A stretch of DNA of 64,000 bases, from assembly GCA_902591495.1 (NCBI GenBank), contig CACJAW010000006.1, positions 1 through 64,000 on the forward strand, read 5' to 3'. Position numbers and translations under genes: made by a program. The stretch comes from an uncultured Pseudohongiella sp. (GTDB lineage Bacteria > Pseudomonadota > Gammaproteobacteria > Pseudomonadales > Pseudohongiellaceae). The notes beneath the pieces are model-generated. The model was given only the letters and a program-made list of their open reading frames with translations. It ran no database searches and was not told where the DNA came from. Each line of letters begins with the position of its first letter. Position 1 is the stretch's first letter. Positions 37,899-48,603 of the stretch are shown here, one piece after another.

Positions 37899-39299
37899 TC
37901 AAATATCGATGAGTTTTCCAGGGTTCATTATATTGTTCGGATCAAAAAGGCGCTTCACGCCCCTCATGTAATCTAACTCTACCTCACTACGCGAATAATT
38001 AAGGTAGGGCTTTTTTGTCAACCCAATTCCATGTTCAGCAGAAATACTCCCGCCAAAACTTTTAACCAAGTTAAAAATTGATTCAGAAATTATCTTACAG
38101 ACCTCTCGAAATTCTTCGCTATCCATTTTAGTAGGCTTTAAAAGATTTATATGAATATTACCATCACCCAAATGGCCAAACAGCACAGCCTCAATTTTTG
38201 GGTCAAATCCGTTTAATATCTCTTCAAGATTGCATAGAAACGCTGGAGTTTGGGAAATGCGGCAGGAAACGTCGCTTTTAAAGGGTTCGTAGCTTGCGAT
38301 ACTCTCAGTGATTCCTTCCCTAAATTCCCACAGTTCCCTTGCTTGCCTTTGATTTTGACTCACCACTCCTTCCACCGCATATCCAAAATCTATACACCTC
38401 TCAAATGATTCTGACGCTGCGTTTAATTGGACCTCAGAGTAACTTTCAAACTCAGCAAGCACATAAAATGGAAAAATATGATCAAAAGGGTTTCTAAGTT
38501 TTTTCCCCTCAAGAACTTTTTTCATAGCAATATCAGAAAAAAATTCAAACGCTGTTAGATCTAGTTTTTCTTTAAAAACTGCAAGTACCTGAGTTGTATG
38601 TTCGATAGATTTTAAACCCATCAACATAACATTTAGGTCTTTTGGAGGGTTTGTAAGCTCAACAACCAACTCCACGATAAGTCCAAGCGTACCCTCTGAT
38701 CCTATAAAAAGATGACGAAAATCAAATCCAGTTGCGTTTTTTTTCAAACCTCGGTTCAGCTCGAGAAGCTCTCCCATCCCCGTCACAACCTTTATCCCCT
38801 CAATCCAATCCCTAGTCATTCCGTATCGAAGTACATTCACCCCGCCGGCATTCGTAGCGGCATTTCCGCCAACCTGACTTGAACCTACTGAGGCAAAATC
38901 CACGGGATAAAATAATCCCTTTGATTCCGCGAAATCTTTGAGGACCTGAGTTACAACTCCTGGCTGGCAAGAAACTAAGGCATCAGATTTATTGAACCCG
39001 AGAATTTTATTCATTAAATCAAACGACACCACTAATTCCCGATCTTTAGCCAATGCTCCACCACTGAGCCCTGTACGACCACCTGATGGAACTAATGGAA
39101 AATTGAGTTTATTGGCAAGGCCCACGATAGCTTGGACCTCTTTTATTGATGTAGGAAAAACAATAGCACAAGGATTTGGTTTGCTAAGATTTGACCAATC
39201 GTTTCCATAGAATTGAAGGTCATCAGCGCCGATCTTAATTCGTGACGGCTCAACAACTTTCGCTAGTTGGTCTACTATTTCTTTGGTAGTCCAACTCAA
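37899..39299 (-). CDS. FAD-binding oxidoreductase, probable D-2-hydroxyglutarate dehydrogenase
   Basis: 466 residues: FAD-binding PCMH domain at the N-terminus (PSGGRTGLSGGALA, FASVGSSQVGGNAATNAGGVN in pieces, GSEGTLGLIVE) and a FAD-oxidase C domain with GHLGDGNIHINLL and SAEHGIGLTKKPYL. Length and the GDGNIHIN motif fit the D-2-hydroxyglutarate/D-lactate dehydrogenase group. D-2-hydroxyglutarate would be the expected substrate if a SerA side reaction is coupled, but serA is not in view. It lies 50 bases downstream of fba on the same strand and may be the last gene of that operon. Confidence 0.8.
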   Translation of the reverse strand: MSWTTKEIVDQLAKVVEPSRIKIGADDLQFYGNDWSNLSKPNPCAIVFPTSIKEVQAIVGLANKLNFPLVPSGGRTGLSGGALAKDRELVVSFDLMNKILGFNKSDALVSCQPGVVTQVLKDFAESKGLFYPVDFASVGSSQVGGNAATNAGGVNVLRYGMTRDWIEGIKVVTGMGELLELNRGLKKNATGFDFRHLFIGSEGTLGLIVELVVELTNPPKDLNVMLMGLKSIEHTTQVLAVFKEKLDLTAFEFFSDIAMKKVLEGKKLRNPFDHIFPFYVLAEFESYSEVQLNAASESFERCIDFGYAVEGVVSQNQRQARELWEFREGITESIASYEPFKSDVSCRISQTPAFLCNLEEILNGFDPKIEAVLFGHLGDGNIHINLLKPTKMDSEEFREVCKIISESIFNLVKSFGGSISAEHGIGLTKKPYLNYSRSEVELDYMRGVKRLFDPNNIMNPGKLIDI

Positions 39300-39349
39300 A
39301 TTAGCAACGCATCTTAAATTTTGACATTGAGGTATAGAATATTCATAAA

Positions 39350-40399
39350 TCAGGAGTTACTTGCATATCGATGATGCATCTCTTCTAAGCTATAAACCTT
39401 TTTGATTTTAGAAATCTGATTAGCTGCACCAAAAGCTTCCAGTCTATTTTTCACTATCTCACGCATTGCATCGATAGTAGGAATTAAGAATTTTCGAGGA
39501 TCAAACTCTGATTTATTCTCTGCAAGGAAACGTCTTACTGCGCCAGTTGAAGCTAATCTCAAATCCGTATCAATATTTACCTTCCGGACGCCGTGCCTAA
39601 TTCCTTCCTGAATTTCCTCAACAGGTACCCCATAGGTTTCAGGTATCTCACCTCCAAATTCATTAATTGTTGCTAGCCATTCTTGAGGGACTGAAGAGGA
39701 ACCATGCATCACTAAGTGTGTGTTTGGCAATTTCTCATGGATTTCCTTTATTCTGTTTATGGCAAGGATATCTCCAGTTGGAGGCCTGCTAAACTTATAC
39801 GCACCATGGCTCGTTCCAACCGCAATCGCCAAAGCATCAACCCCAGTCGCATCAACAAACCGATATGCCTCCTCAGGATCAGTGAGTAATTGCTCCATCG
39901 ATAACTTTCCCTCTGCTCCTATCCCGTCCTCTTCTCCTGCCATTCCTGTTTCCAGCGAGCCTAAGCAGCCAATCTCGCCTTCCACTGAGACTCCGCATGC
40001 ATGAGCCATTTCAACTGTCGTTTTTGTGACGCGAACATTGTAGTCAAAATCGGTTGGCGTCTTTCCGTCCTCTGCAAGGGAACCATCCATCATAACTGAG
40101 GAAAAACCAAGCTGAATTGAACGCTGACATACTGCAGGCGAAACTCCATGATCTTGATGCATTACAATTGGTATGTGGGGAAATTCTTCGATAGCTCCTT
40201 GAATTAAATGCTTCAGGAAGTTCGATCCAGCATATTTTCGAGCGCCCGCAGAGGCCTGCAAAATAACTGGGCTGTTTACTGACGCAGCACCCTCCATAAT
40301 AGCCCGGACCTGCTCCAAATTATTGACATTAAATGCGGGAACGCCGTAGTCATTCTCAGCCGCGTGATCCAGTAATTGTCTTAAGCTTATTAGCGCCAT
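39350..40399 (-). CDS. fba: Fructose-bisphosphate aldolase, class II
   Basis: 349 residues. Zinc and substrate motifs [31 protein letters not shown] and VMHGSSSVP are present. The sequence corresponds to the subtype called class II Calvin-cycle type, common in gammaproteobacteria for glycolysis/gluconeogenesis. It splits fructose 1,6-bisphosphate to the two triose phosphates. It is fourth in the tkt-epd-pgk-fba series, 67 bases after pgk. Confidence 0.97.
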   Translation of the reverse strand: MALISLRQLLDHAAENDYGVPAFNVNNLEQVRAIMEGAASVNSPVILQASAGARKYAGSNFLKHLIQGAIEEFPHIPIVMHQDHGVSPAVCQRSIQLGFSSVMMDGSLAEDGKTPTDFDYNVRVTKTTVEMAHACGVSVEGEIGCLGSLETGMAGEEDGIGAEGKLSMEQLLTDPEEAYRFVDATGVDALAIAVGTSHGAYKFSRPPTGDILAINRIKEIHEKLPNTHLVMHGSSSVPQEWLATINEFGGEIPETYGVPVEEIQEGIRHGVRKVNIDTDLRLASTGAVRRFLAENKSEFDPRKFLIPTIDAMREIVKNRLEAFGAANQISKIKKVYSLEEMHHRYASNS

Positions 40400-40466
40400 C
40401 GTATAGTCTCTGTCTTGTGATTAATCGGATAGAAGCGAGTTATAACTCACCGACTTTTGCGTAATT

Positions 40467-41651
40467 TCAAAAACCAATAACTTTTTCCTGGAGGATTTGT
40501 ACTGCTGGTAATTTAATACCTTGAACGTACTCTAAAAAAGCACCACCCCCGGTTGATATGTACGATATTTTATCTCTTACTGAAAAATGATCAATTGCCG
40601 CGACTGTTTCTCCTCCTCCTGCTACTGAAAAACCTTCATTCTTTGCAACAGCCAACGCGATTGACTCAGTGCCCTTTGCAAACTGGGGAAACTCAAAAAC
40701 TCCTAAAGGCCCATTCCAAATCACAGTGTTCATCTCTCTAATCAAGTCGCCGAAATGACTTCGAGTCTCTGGTCCGACATCCATGATAATATCGTCATCC
40801 TCAATGTCCGATAAAACTTTTTCTTCTGCCATCGCTTCTTTGTCAAATGACTTAGCGGTGACTACATCACTTGGCAGTGGCACAAAAGTTAACTCCATAA
40901 TCTTCCTCGCTGACTCTAAAAAGTCTTTTTCATAAAGAGATCTCCCGACGTTAACACCAGAAGCAGCAAGAAAAGTATTTGCTATCCCACCGCCCAAAAT
41001 TAGTTTATCCACCTTATTTGCGAGTGACTCAAGGACATGCAATTTCGTTGAGACCTTAGAACCCCCAACTATCGCCATTAAAGGTCTCGTGGGATTAGAT
41101 AGCGACTTCTCTAGGGCTTGTAATTCTGCAGCAAGAAGCGGACCGGCACATGCAACAGGAGCATATCGTGCAACGCCATGAGTGCTAGCTTGAGCCCTAT
41201 GCGCAGTCCCAAAGGCATCCATTACGAACAAATCACATAGTTCGGCATATTTCCTTGCCAAACTATCTAAATTAGATTTTTCCCCCGCATTAATTCTAAC
41301 ATTTTCTAGCAACAAGGTTTGGGCTGGATTTTGCTCGATCAGTTCTGGAGCATTGAGGTAATTATCGATCACTGGTACATCACAACCTAGAAGCGATGAG
41401 AGATGTTTCGCTATTGGGAGAAGACTCGCTTCCACCTGCTCATCGATTGGTTCACCTTCTATGGGTCGTCCTAAATGCGACATTAGTATAATTTTCTTTG
41501 CACTTTGAGCTGCTAATCTAATAGTCGGCAAAACTGCTTTGACCCGATCATCATTTAAAACTTTTCCATCTTTAATTGGGACATTAAGGTCTACTCGAAT
41601 CAAAATAGTTTTGTCGTTTAAATCAAGATCTTTCATTTTTAAATGAGACAT
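40467..41651 (-). CDS. pgk: Phosphoglycerate kinase
   Basis: 394 residues. RVDLNVPIKDGKV, MSHLGRP, VMDAFGTAHRAQAS, IVGGSKVSTKL and FLEYVQG near the C-terminus are standard PGK blocks (GGGxxAxx hinge as GGGETVAA). It makes ATP from 1,3-bisphosphoglycerate. It follows epd by 11 bases and precedes fba. Confidence 0.97.
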   Translation of the reverse strand: MSHLKMKDLDLNDKTILIRVDLNVPIKDGKVLNDDRVKAVLPTIRLAAQSAKKIILMSHLGRPIEGEPIDEQVEASLLPIAKHLSSLLGCDVPVIDNYLNAPELIEQNPAQTLLLENVRINAGEKSNLDSLARKYAELCDLFVMDAFGTAHRAQASTHGVARYAPVACAGPLLAAELQALEKSLSNPTRPLMAIVGGSKVSTKLHVLESLANKVDKLILGGGIANTFLAASGVNVGRSLYEKDFLESARKIMELTFVPLPSDVVTAKSFDKEAMAEEKVLSDIEDDDIIMDVGPETRSHFGDLIREMNTVIWNGPLGVFEFPQFAKGTESIALAVAKNEGFSVAGGGETVAAIDHFSVRDKISYISTGGGAFLEYVQGIKLPAVQILQEKVIGF

Positions 41652-41662
41652 AGTTTTTTCAG

Positions 41663-42688
41663 CTACTCACCAACATCAACATTTGCAATTAATTGCGCAA
41701 TATCAAGCATTCGATTAGCGTAAGCCCATTCGTTATCAAACCAAACGAATACCCTAAGAAGATGCTTCCCCGAAACGCTCGTCTGAGTTAAATCAACAAT
41801 GGCAGACCGTGGATCGTGATTGAAATCGCAGGAAACCAGAGGCTGCTCGCTAACGCCCAAAACGTTGGCTACAAAAGTTTTACTCGCCGCTTTTAGTACT
41901 TTGTTCACGGACTGACTGTCAATTTTGGCTTTAACAGATAGTGATATATCCATAGCTGAAACGTTAAGCGTCGGAACTCTAATTGCGCTGGCAGTCAGAT
42001 GCCCATCTAGATGTGGCAATATTCTCGAGATACCTTTTGCTAATTCAGTATCTACCGGTGTTATCGACTGCATCGCACTGCGAGTTTTTCTCAAGTCACT
42101 TCCGTGATAGCTGTCTATGACCGGCTGATCATTCATCGCTGAGTGGATAGTAGTTATGGTTCCCGCTTCCAATTGAAAAGCGTCATCTAAAACCTTTAGA
42201 ACAGGTACGACACAATTCGTTGTGCAACTCGCATTAGAAATTATCTGTTCCCTTTTGCTCAGCGAATCATGATTAATTCCATATACTACTGTAGCATCAA
42301 CATCCTTCTCGGCTGGTTGTGAGAAAAGCACCTTTCGCGCACCTGCCTCAAGATGTTTCTCCGCGAAAAGCCGCTCCGTAAAAGTGCCGCTACATTCCAT
42401 AACAAGGTCGATACCAAGCTCCGACCAAGGCAAGTTTTCTATATCACGCGTATTAGTGACAGTTATCACATCTTTGTTAACCAGCAAAACCCCATCTCCT
42501 GAGCTAATTTCTCCCAGAAAGCGCCCGTGAGTACTGTCAAATTCAGTCAAATGGGTTAAGGTTTCTATGTTGGCGATGTCGTTTATCGCGGATATACGCA
42601 GATTTCCATATTCAGTCGACTCATAGTAGCTACGCAAAATACAACGTCCGATTCTTCCGTAACCATTGATAGCTATTTTAAAAGACAT
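41663..42688 (-). CDS. epd: Erythrose-4-phosphate dehydrogenase (GAPDH family)
   Basis: 341 residues from the ATG at 42688; an in-frame GTG at 42697 is less likely, as MSFKIAINGYGRIGR is the normal start. Active-site Cys lies in SNASCTTNCVVPVLKV. HSAMNDQPVIDSYHGSDLRKTR-type sequence (here in pieces) with HSAMNDQ marks Epd rather than GapA, which has HxYTxDQ. Epd oxidises erythrose 4-phosphate on the way to pyridoxal phosphate. Between tkt and pgk this is the expected gene, but a role in glycolysis cannot be excluded. Confidence 0.88.
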   Translation of the reverse strand: MSFKIAINGYGRIGRCILRSYYESTEYGNLRISAINDIANIETLTHLTEFDSTHGRFLGEISSGDGVLLVNKDVITVTNTRDIENLPWSELGIDLVMECSGTFTERLFAEKHLEAGARKVLFSQPAEKDVDATVVYGINHDSLSKREQIISNASCTTNCVVPVLKVLDDAFQLEAGTITTIHSAMNDQPVIDSYHGSDLRKTRSAMQSITPVDTELAKGISRILPHLDGHLTASAIRVPTLNVSAMDISLSVKAKIDSQSVNKVLKAASKTFVANVLGVSEQPLVSCDFNHDPRSAIVDLTQTSVSGKHLLRVFVWFDNEWAYANRMLDIAQLIANVDVGE

Positions 42689-42720
42689 GGAACACACCAG
42701 ATTTGTCGGATAATTACCAC

Positions 42721-44721
42721 TTATAGGACAGACTTTGCGACTCTAATAACATTCTCAGTTGTAAAGCCAAAATGATTCATTAGTATTGCACCTGGCGCCG
42801 ACTCTCCAAAATTATCAATACCAATCACTGCCCCTTTGAGGCCAACATACTTAACCCAATAGTCACTTGCGCCGGCTTCAACTGCAACTCTGCTGACAAC
42901 TGATGAAGGCAAAACGGATTCAATATAATCTTCGTCTTGAGATTCAAAAACATCTGTGGAAACCATGGAAACCAGTCGCGCAGAATATTCTTCTTGAGAA
43001 AGTGCTTTCACCGCTTCTCTGCAAATACTTACTTCAGACCCTGTCGCTATTATGATAATGTCAGGCTCACCTTTACAGTCATCCAAAATATAAGCACCCT
43101 TAGAGATATCAGCGAGTTGCGATTCTGTCCTATCTTGGTGCGGCAATCCTTGTCTCGATAACACAAGAGCCGTTGGCCCTTCTGAACGCTGAATTGCCGC
43201 TTTCCAGGCAACAGCAGTTTCGACGCTATCACAAGGTCGCCATACAGACATATTTGGCGTTACTCGTAACGCAGTTAATTGTTCTACAGGTTGATGCGTT
43301 GGGCCATCTTCACCCTGTCCTATGGAGTCATGGGTATAGACAAGAATACTTCTTTGCTTCATTAGCGCCGCCATTCTGGCCGCATTTCGAGCGTATTCCA
43401 TGAAGATAAGAAAAGTAGCGGAATAGGGAATGAAGCCACCATGCAGAGCAATCCCTGAGGATATGGCCGTCATGCCAAATTCTCTCACCCCATAATAAAT
43501 GTAATTTCCATCAGCCTTCTCGCTAATCGGAGTGCTTCCAGACCATAATGTTAGATTTGAACCAGCGAGGTCAGCACTTCCACCTATGACCTCCGGCAAA
43601 AGTGGCGCATAAGCCTCTAGGCAGTTCTGTGAAGCCTTGCGAGTCGCCATTGTGTCGTTACTCTGCTGACATTCCCTTATGAACTGATCAGCTTTTTTGA
43701 GGAAATGCCCAGGAAGTTGGCCTTTGATTCGCCTCACAAGCTCCATAGCAAGTTCAGGATACTCCTCTTCATAGGCCACTAAGTTTTCTTTCCACGCCGA
43801 TTCCGCCGCGAAACCCCTTTTAGTAGAATCCCAAGCTTTTTTAATAGGCTCAGGTATCACAAATTCAGGATATGGCCAACCCAATTTCTTCCTGGTTTCT
43901 GCAATTTCCTCGACCCCTAATGGAGCTCCGTGAGTCGCGGCGGTTCCCTCTTTATTTGGCGCTCCAAGGCCGATAACTGTCTTACAACTAATAATACTTG
44001 GTCTCTTGCTATCTGAGCGTGCTTGCACCAATGCCTCTCCGATCTCTTCGTGGTCATGCCCGTCCGCTGACAGAACTTGCCACCCGTAACTATCGAATCG
44101 TTGACTTGTATTATCCGAAAACCATTGATCCACTTCACCATCTATAGAAATACCATTATCATCGTAAATTACTATTAATTTTCCCAACCCCAATGTCCCT
44201 GCTAAAGAGCACGCTTCATGCGATATGCCCTCCATTAAGCATCCGTCGCCCACAAACACATAAGTGAAGTGATCAACAATAACATGGCCTTCACGATTAA
44301 ATTGAGCTGCTAGTGTTCTTTCAGCTAAGGCCATTCCAACCGCATTAGCTAGACCTTGGCCCAATGGCCCTGTGGTTGTTTCAACACCAGGCGTATAGCC
44401 ATATTCCGGATGACCTGGTGTTTTGGAATTGAGTTGCCTGAAATTTTGTAGGTCTTGAATAGATAGGTCGTAACCAGTCAAATGCAGTAAAGAATAGATA
44501 AGCATCGATCCATGCCCATTAGAAAGGATAAAACGATCTCTATTAAACCAGTTAGGATTCCCAGGATTATGCACCATAAAATCGCGCCATAGCACTTCTG
44601 CTATATCTGCCATGCCCATTGGCGCTCCCGGGTGGCCCGAGTTGGCTTTTTGTACTGCATCCATACTTAACGCCCTGATCGCATTAGCACAGTCTCGCCT
44701 TGAAACCGCTTGATCTCCCAT
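42721..44721 (-). CDS. tkt: Transketolase
   Basis: 666 residues. [17 protein letters not shown], the ThDP-binding [13 protein letters not shown]..., [13 protein letters not shown], and the pyrimidine-domain motif [15 protein letters not shown] are all present. It transfers two-carbon units in the pentose phosphate pathway using thiamine diphosphate. It is first in the minus-strand operon tkt-epd-pgk-fba and divergent from sahR; its erythrose 4-phosphate is the substrate of Epd and of the DAHP synthase at 26.6-27.6 kb. Confidence 0.97.
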   Translation of the reverse strand: MGDQAVSRRDCANAIRALSMDAVQKANSGHPGAPMGMADIAEVLWRDFMVHNPGNPNWFNRDRFILSNGHGSMLIYSLLHLTGYDLSIQDLQNFRQLNSKTPGHPEYGYTPGVETTTGPLGQGLANAVGMALAERTLAAQFNREGHVIVDHFTYVFVGDGCLMEGISHEACSLAGTLGLGKLIVIYDDNGISIDGEVDQWFSDNTSQRFDSYGWQVLSADGHDHEEIGEALVQARSDSKRPSIISCKTVIGLGAPNKEGTAATHGAPLGVEEIAETRKKLGWPYPEFVIPEPIKKAWDSTKRGFAAESAWKENLVAYEEEYPELAMELVRRIKGQLPGHFLKKADQFIRECQQSNDTMATRKASQNCLEAYAPLLPEVIGGSADLAGSNLTLWSGSTPISEKADGNYIYYGVREFGMTAISSGIALHGGFIPYSATFLIFMEYARNAARMAALMKQRSILVYTHDSIGQGEDGPTHQPVEQLTALRVTPNMSVWRPCDSVETAVAWKAAIQRSEGPTALVLSRQGLPHQDRTESQLADISKGAYILDDCKGEPDIIIIATGSEVSICREAVKALSQEEYSARLVSMVSTDVFESQDEDYIESVLPSSVVSRVAVEAGASDYWVKYVGLKGAVIGIDNFGESAPGAILMNHFGFTTENVIRVAKSVL

Positions 44722-44890
44722 CTAAATATCTCCTCATTCAACTTCTTTCTTTATCAACTCCTCCTTAAGAAATGAGACCATCCTCACGAGGAAAGAAGCC
44801 CCATTTTCCCGCACCTAAAAAGAATATACCACCAAGTAATGCAGCTATTTGTCAGGTCACGAAATTCTAGGATTTTCTCTATCTCTCTTC

Positions 44891-44920
44891 AATCTATATC
44901 AATATTTTTTGATATAGATT
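44891..44920. promoter_or_regulatory. Perfect inverted repeat, probable SahR operator
   Basis: AATCTATATCAA (44891-44902) and its exact inverse TTGATATAGATT (44909-44920) flank the 6-base spacer TATTTT. It lies 36 bases before the ATG of sahR (44956) and in the divergent tkt-sahR region. ArsR-family regulators bind 12-2-12-like AT-rich palindromes, so autoregulation of the SAM-cycle operon is the simplest reading. As RNA it could fold, but there is no following T-run. Confidence 0.7.
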
Positions 44921-44955
44921 GGAATTAATATCAGAAATTGTTAAACTTGAATCCT

Positions 44956-45975
44956 ATGGTTTCCAAATCAATATCAGCATCCCCCTCGCCAAATAGATCT
45001 TTCGAAGCTATTAATTTTTTATGCACTCTTACTGATCTGAATAAGGCCTTTGCAGATACACTTCGGTTGCAAGTCCTCAGACTATTGAGGGGCGAAAGTT
45101 TTGGGGTGCTTGAGTTATGTAAAATATTGGGCATTCGCCAGTCTGCACTGAGTCATCATCTCAAGATCCTCGCAACAGCCGAGATTGTGAGCACTAGAAA
45201 AGAAGGTAATTCGATTTTTTATAGACGCTCCCTATTAAGGGACGACGACCCATACCGTGAAATAAAAGAGAGTATTCTTGAAAGTGTGGATAAAATCCCA
45301 TTGCCAAATGATATCAAGAGGCGGATTGAACATATCCAGGTAGAAAGAGCAGAGCAATCGCTAAGTTTTTTTAGAAAAAACGCTGATAAGTTTCAAGAAA
45401 AGCAAGGTTTAATTGTAGAACACGCAGACTACGCAACCAGCATACATGATGTAATCGCAAGTCTGAATATTAGTGATGAATCACAAATTTTGGAAGTTGG
45501 CCCAGGGGAAGGTAAGTTACTTTCCGAACTTACGAAGAAATTTAAAAATTTAGTTGCCCTAGACAACTCACGAGAAATGTTGGAGAAGTGTAAAAGTACG
45601 ATTTCTTCCAGCAACTGCAAAGGTGTGAAATTTCTATTGGGAGATACATCTATCGCTTTATCTAAAAGTATAAAAAGTGATCTGCTAATTTTGAATATGG
45701 TCTTACATCACATTTCCACTCCAGCAAAGACATTTGAGGATGCATCATCATTACTTAATTGGGGAGGCCACCTGTTGATAGTAGACCTAAGTCGTCATGA
45801 TCAAGACTGGGTCAGAGATTCATGCGGTGACATTTGGCTAGGTTTTGAAGAAGCTGATCTAAATCACTGGGGAAGTAAAGCCAACTTGGAAGTCGGGCAA
45901 AGTTCTTATCTCTCTCTTCGAAATGGCTTTCAAATTCAAATGCGTGTTTTTACAAAAAAAATCAATCCAAATTAA
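44956..45975 (+). CDS. sahR: SahR-type regulator: ArsR DNA-binding domain fused to SAM-methyltransferase-like domain
   Basis: 339 residues from the ATG at 44956 (an in-frame TTG at 44938 is possible). The N-terminal ~95 residues form a winged helix of ArsR type ([37 protein letters not shown]). The C-terminal part (about 155-335) is a class I methyltransferase fold with [14 protein letters not shown]. In the SahR family this domain binds S-adenosylhomocysteine and releases the repressor from DNA. It is directly followed by metK, ahcY and metF, the known SahR targets, and preceded by a perfect palindrome. The fusion order and context support SahR, although the effector is not shown by sequence. 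Confidence 0.85.
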   Translation: MVSKSISASPSPNRSFEAINFLCTLTDLNKAFADTLRLQVLRLLRGESFGVLELCKILGIRQSALSHHLKILATAEIVSTRKEGNSIFYRRSLLRDDDPYREIKESILESVDKIPLPNDIKRRIEHIQVERAEQSLSFFRKNADKFQEKQGLIVEHADYATSIHDVIASLNISDESQILEVGPGEGKLLSELTKKFKNLVALDNSREMLEKCKSTISSSNCKGVKFLLGDTSIALSKSIKSDLLILNMVLHHISTPAKTFEDASSLLNWGGHLLIVDLSRHDQDWVRDSCGDIWLGFEEADLNHWGSKANLEVGQSSYLSLRNGFQIQMRVFTKKINPN

Positions 45976-45997
45976 AAATTTATATAAGGAACTAATA

Positions 45998-47158
45998 ATG
46001 GCTGAAATAAGCTTATTCACATCCGAATCAGTCTCTGAGGGTCATCCAGACAAGATGGCAGATCAAATTTCGGATGCTGTATTGGATGCTTTGATTGCCA
46101 AAGATAAAACATCCAGGGTTGCGTGCGAAACAATGATTAAAACCGGAATGGTAGTAGTAGCCGGAGAGGTCACTTCAGAAGCCAAAATCGACTTGGAGGA
46201 TCTAGTAAGAAAGGTCGTATGTGAAATTGGATATAATGACTCACGCAGCGGATTCGATGGAAATACCTGCGCAGTTCTTAACGCACTTGGTCAGCAATCT
46301 GGAGACATTTCAATTGGTGTTACAGAGAGCGCCGATCATGAGCAAGGTGCCGGAGACCAGGGCCTTATGTTCGGCTATGCCTCCAATGAAACTGACGTAT
46401 TGATGCCAGCGCCCATTACGTATTCCCAACTACTCGTTAAACGTCAGTCTGAGGTAAGAAAAAGTGGGCGCTTGCCTTGGCTGGAGCCAGATGCCAAAAG
46501 CCAGTTGACTATGCGCTATGCAAACGGCAAACCAGAGGGTATCGATGCCGTAGTGCTCTCAACACAGCATAAGGAGGACATTTCTCTTTCTGAGCTGAAA
46601 GAAGGTGTTATGGAAGAAATTATCAAACCAACTCTTCCTTCTCAATGGATAGATGAAACTACTAAATATTTTATCAATCCCACCGGCAGGTTCGTTACAG
46701 GAGGACCTCAAGGTGATTGCGGACTGACAGGAAGAAAAATTATTGTGGATACCTATGGCGGAATGGCCCGACATGGCGGTGGCGCTTTTTCAGGAAAGGA
46801 CCCCTCCAAGGTGGATCGGTCCGCCGCATATTTAGCCCGTTATATAGCGAAGAATCTAGTCGCTGCCAACATTGCAGAGCGATGTGAAATACAACTGTCT
46901 TATGCGATTGGAGTTGCAGAGCCAACATCAATTAGCGTGGAGACTTTTGGAACCGGAAAAATTTCTAACGAAAAAGCAGTAGCTCTAGTTCGAGAACATT
47001 TTGAACTTAAACCGAAAGGTTTAATCTCAATGCTCGACCTTCTCCGTCCAATTTACAGAAACACAGCCGCATATGGTCACTTTGGTCGGGAAGAGAGAGA
47101 ATTTACTTGGGAAAGAACTGATAAAGCTGAAGTTTTAAAAGATCACGCTGGTACTTAA
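45998..47158 (+). CDS. metK: S-adenosylmethionine synthetase
   Basis: 386 residues from the ATG at 45998 (AAGGA 7 bases before). The frame is open back to 45923, inside the sahR end, but [19 protein letters not shown] is the normal start. Family motifs: [17 protein letters not shown] and [19 protein letters not shown]. It makes SAM from methionine and ATP. It is second in the sahR-metK-ahcY-metF operon. Confidence 0.98.
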   Translation: MAEISLFTSESVSEGHPDKMADQISDAVLDALIAKDKTSRVACETMIKTGMVVVAGEVTSEAKIDLEDLVRKVVCEIGYNDSRSGFDGNTCAVLNALGQQSGDISIGVTESADHEQGAGDQGLMFGYASNETDVLMPAPITYSQLLVKRQSEVRKSGRLPWLEPDAKSQLTMRYANGKPEGIDAVVLSTQHKEDISLSELKEGVMEEIIKPTLPSQWIDETTKYFINPTGRFVTGGPQGDCGLTGRKIIVDTYGGMARHGGGAFSGKDPSKVDRSAAYLARYIAKNLVAANIAERCEIQLSYAIGVAEPTSISVETFGTGKISNEKAVALVREHFELKPKGLISMLDLLRPIYRNTAAYGHFGREEREFTWERTDKAEVLKDHAGT

Positions 47159-47177
47159 ATCACATTTGGAGCAAACG

Positions 47178-48581
47178 ATGAATAACCTATCTGTCAGTAA
47201 CTTAAGCGCAGTGCAAGATTATAAGGTAGCTGATATTAATCTCGCGGATTTCGGACGCAAAGAAATTACCCTTGCTGAGGCCGAAATGCCTGCTTTGATG
47301 TCACTGCGGAGAAAGTTTAAAGATCAACAGCCTTTAAAAGACGCTCGAATTCTTGGCTGCATCCATATGACTGTCCAAACTGCGGTTTTGATAGAGACAT
47401 TGGTAGCCCTTGGAGCGGAGGTGAGGTGGTCTTCTTGTAATATTTTCTCAACTCAGGATCATGCCGCCGCGTGTATTGCAGCTCAAGGTATAGCCGTTTA
47501 TGCATGGAAGGGCCAAACGGAGGAAGAGGGTATGTGGTGCGTCGAGCAGACGATCTTAAAAGAGGGAATTCCCTGGAATGCCAATATGATTCTAGATGAC
47601 GGAGGGGATTTAACTGCAATGGTCCATGGAAAATACCCAGAAATGTTGAATTCTATTCACGGCATCACCGAAGAGACTACAACTGGCGTATTAAGACTAC
47701 TCGAGATGAAGGACCAAGGCACACTTAAAGTACCCGCGATAAATGTTAATGACTCAGTAACCAAGTCAAAGAACGACAACAAATACGGATGCCGCCATAG
47801 CCTTAACGATGGCATCAAGCGGGGAACCGATATGCTGCTATCCGGCAAGCACGCTTTAGTAATCGGCTACGGCGATGTAGGCAAAGGATCTGCTCAGAGT
47901 CTCCGCCAGGAGGGGATGATAGTAAAGATCGCGGAAATAGATCCAATTTGTGCGATGCAGGCATGCATGGACGGCTTTGAAGTCGACTCCCCCTACAAGT
48001 CGGGTGAAAACACCGGCGAGGAATCTGCCATAAACAAAGCACTTTTATCTAAGATGGACATGATAGTCACTGCCACGGGGAACATAAATGTTTGCGATAA
48101 GAGTATGTTGCAAAATGTAAAGCGTGGCGCAATTATCTGTAACATTGGACACTTTGATAATGAAATTGATACGGCCTTTATGAGAGAGTCATGGGAATGG
48201 GAGGAAGTTAAACCCCAAGTTCACAAAATCTATCGCAGTGGTTTGAATGTCAAGGATGACTATCTGCTTTTATTATCAGAAGGGCGACTTATAAACCTTG
48301 GGAACGCCACAGGTCATCCGTCTCGCATTATGGACGGCTCGTTTGCAAACCAGGTCCTAGCCCAAATTCATCTGTTTGGAAAGAAGTTTGCGGACAACAG
48401 CAAGGAGTTTAGGGATTCTAATATTGAGGTAGAGGTCCTCCCCAAACATCTCGATGAGCAAGTTGCAGCCCTAATGGTAGAAGGGTTTGGTGGAGTAATG
48501 ACCAAGCTTACACCTACCCAAGCTGACTACATTAATGTCTCCACAGAGGGGCCGTTTAAGTCAGACTCATATAAATATTAA
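47178..48581 (+). CDS. ahcY: Adenosylhomocysteinase
   Basis: 467 residues from the ATG at 47178 (GGAG 6 bases before; an upstream TTG at 47166 lacks a site). The NAD-binding [14 protein letters not shown], the substrate site DDGGDLT and [10 protein letters not shown](K)YGCR are present. It hydrolyses SAH to homocysteine and adenosine. The metK stop is 19 bases upstream, leaving no room for a SAH riboswitch, so control by SahR is more likely. Confidence 0.98.
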   Translation: MNNLSVSNLSAVQDYKVADINLADFGRKEITLAEAEMPALMSLRRKFKDQQPLKDARILGCIHMTVQTAVLIETLVALGAEVRWSSCNIFSTQDHAAACIAAQGIAVYAWKGQTEEEGMWCVEQTILKEGIPWNANMILDDGGDLTAMVHGKYPEMLNSIHGITEETTTGVLRLLEMKDQGTLKVPAINVNDSVTKSKNDNKYGCRHSLNDGIKRGTDMLLSGKHALVIGYGDVGKGSAQSLRQEGMIVKIAEIDPICAMQACMDGFEVDSPYKSGENTGEESAINKALLSKMDMIVTATGNINVCDKSMLQNVKRGAIICNIGHFDNEIDTAFMRESWEWEEVKPQVHKIYRSGLNVKDDYLLLLSEGRLINLGNATGHPSRIMDGSFANQVLAQIHLFGKKFADNSKEFRDSNIEVEVLPKHLDEQVAALMVEGFGGVMTKLTPTQADYINVSTEGPFKSDSYKY

Positions 48582-48603
48582 TAAACGAGTTGGGCATAAA
48601 TTA

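Noticed and set aside
47159-47177. SAH riboswitch ahead of ahcY
   Set aside because: Only 19 bases separate metK and ahcY, too short for the structure.
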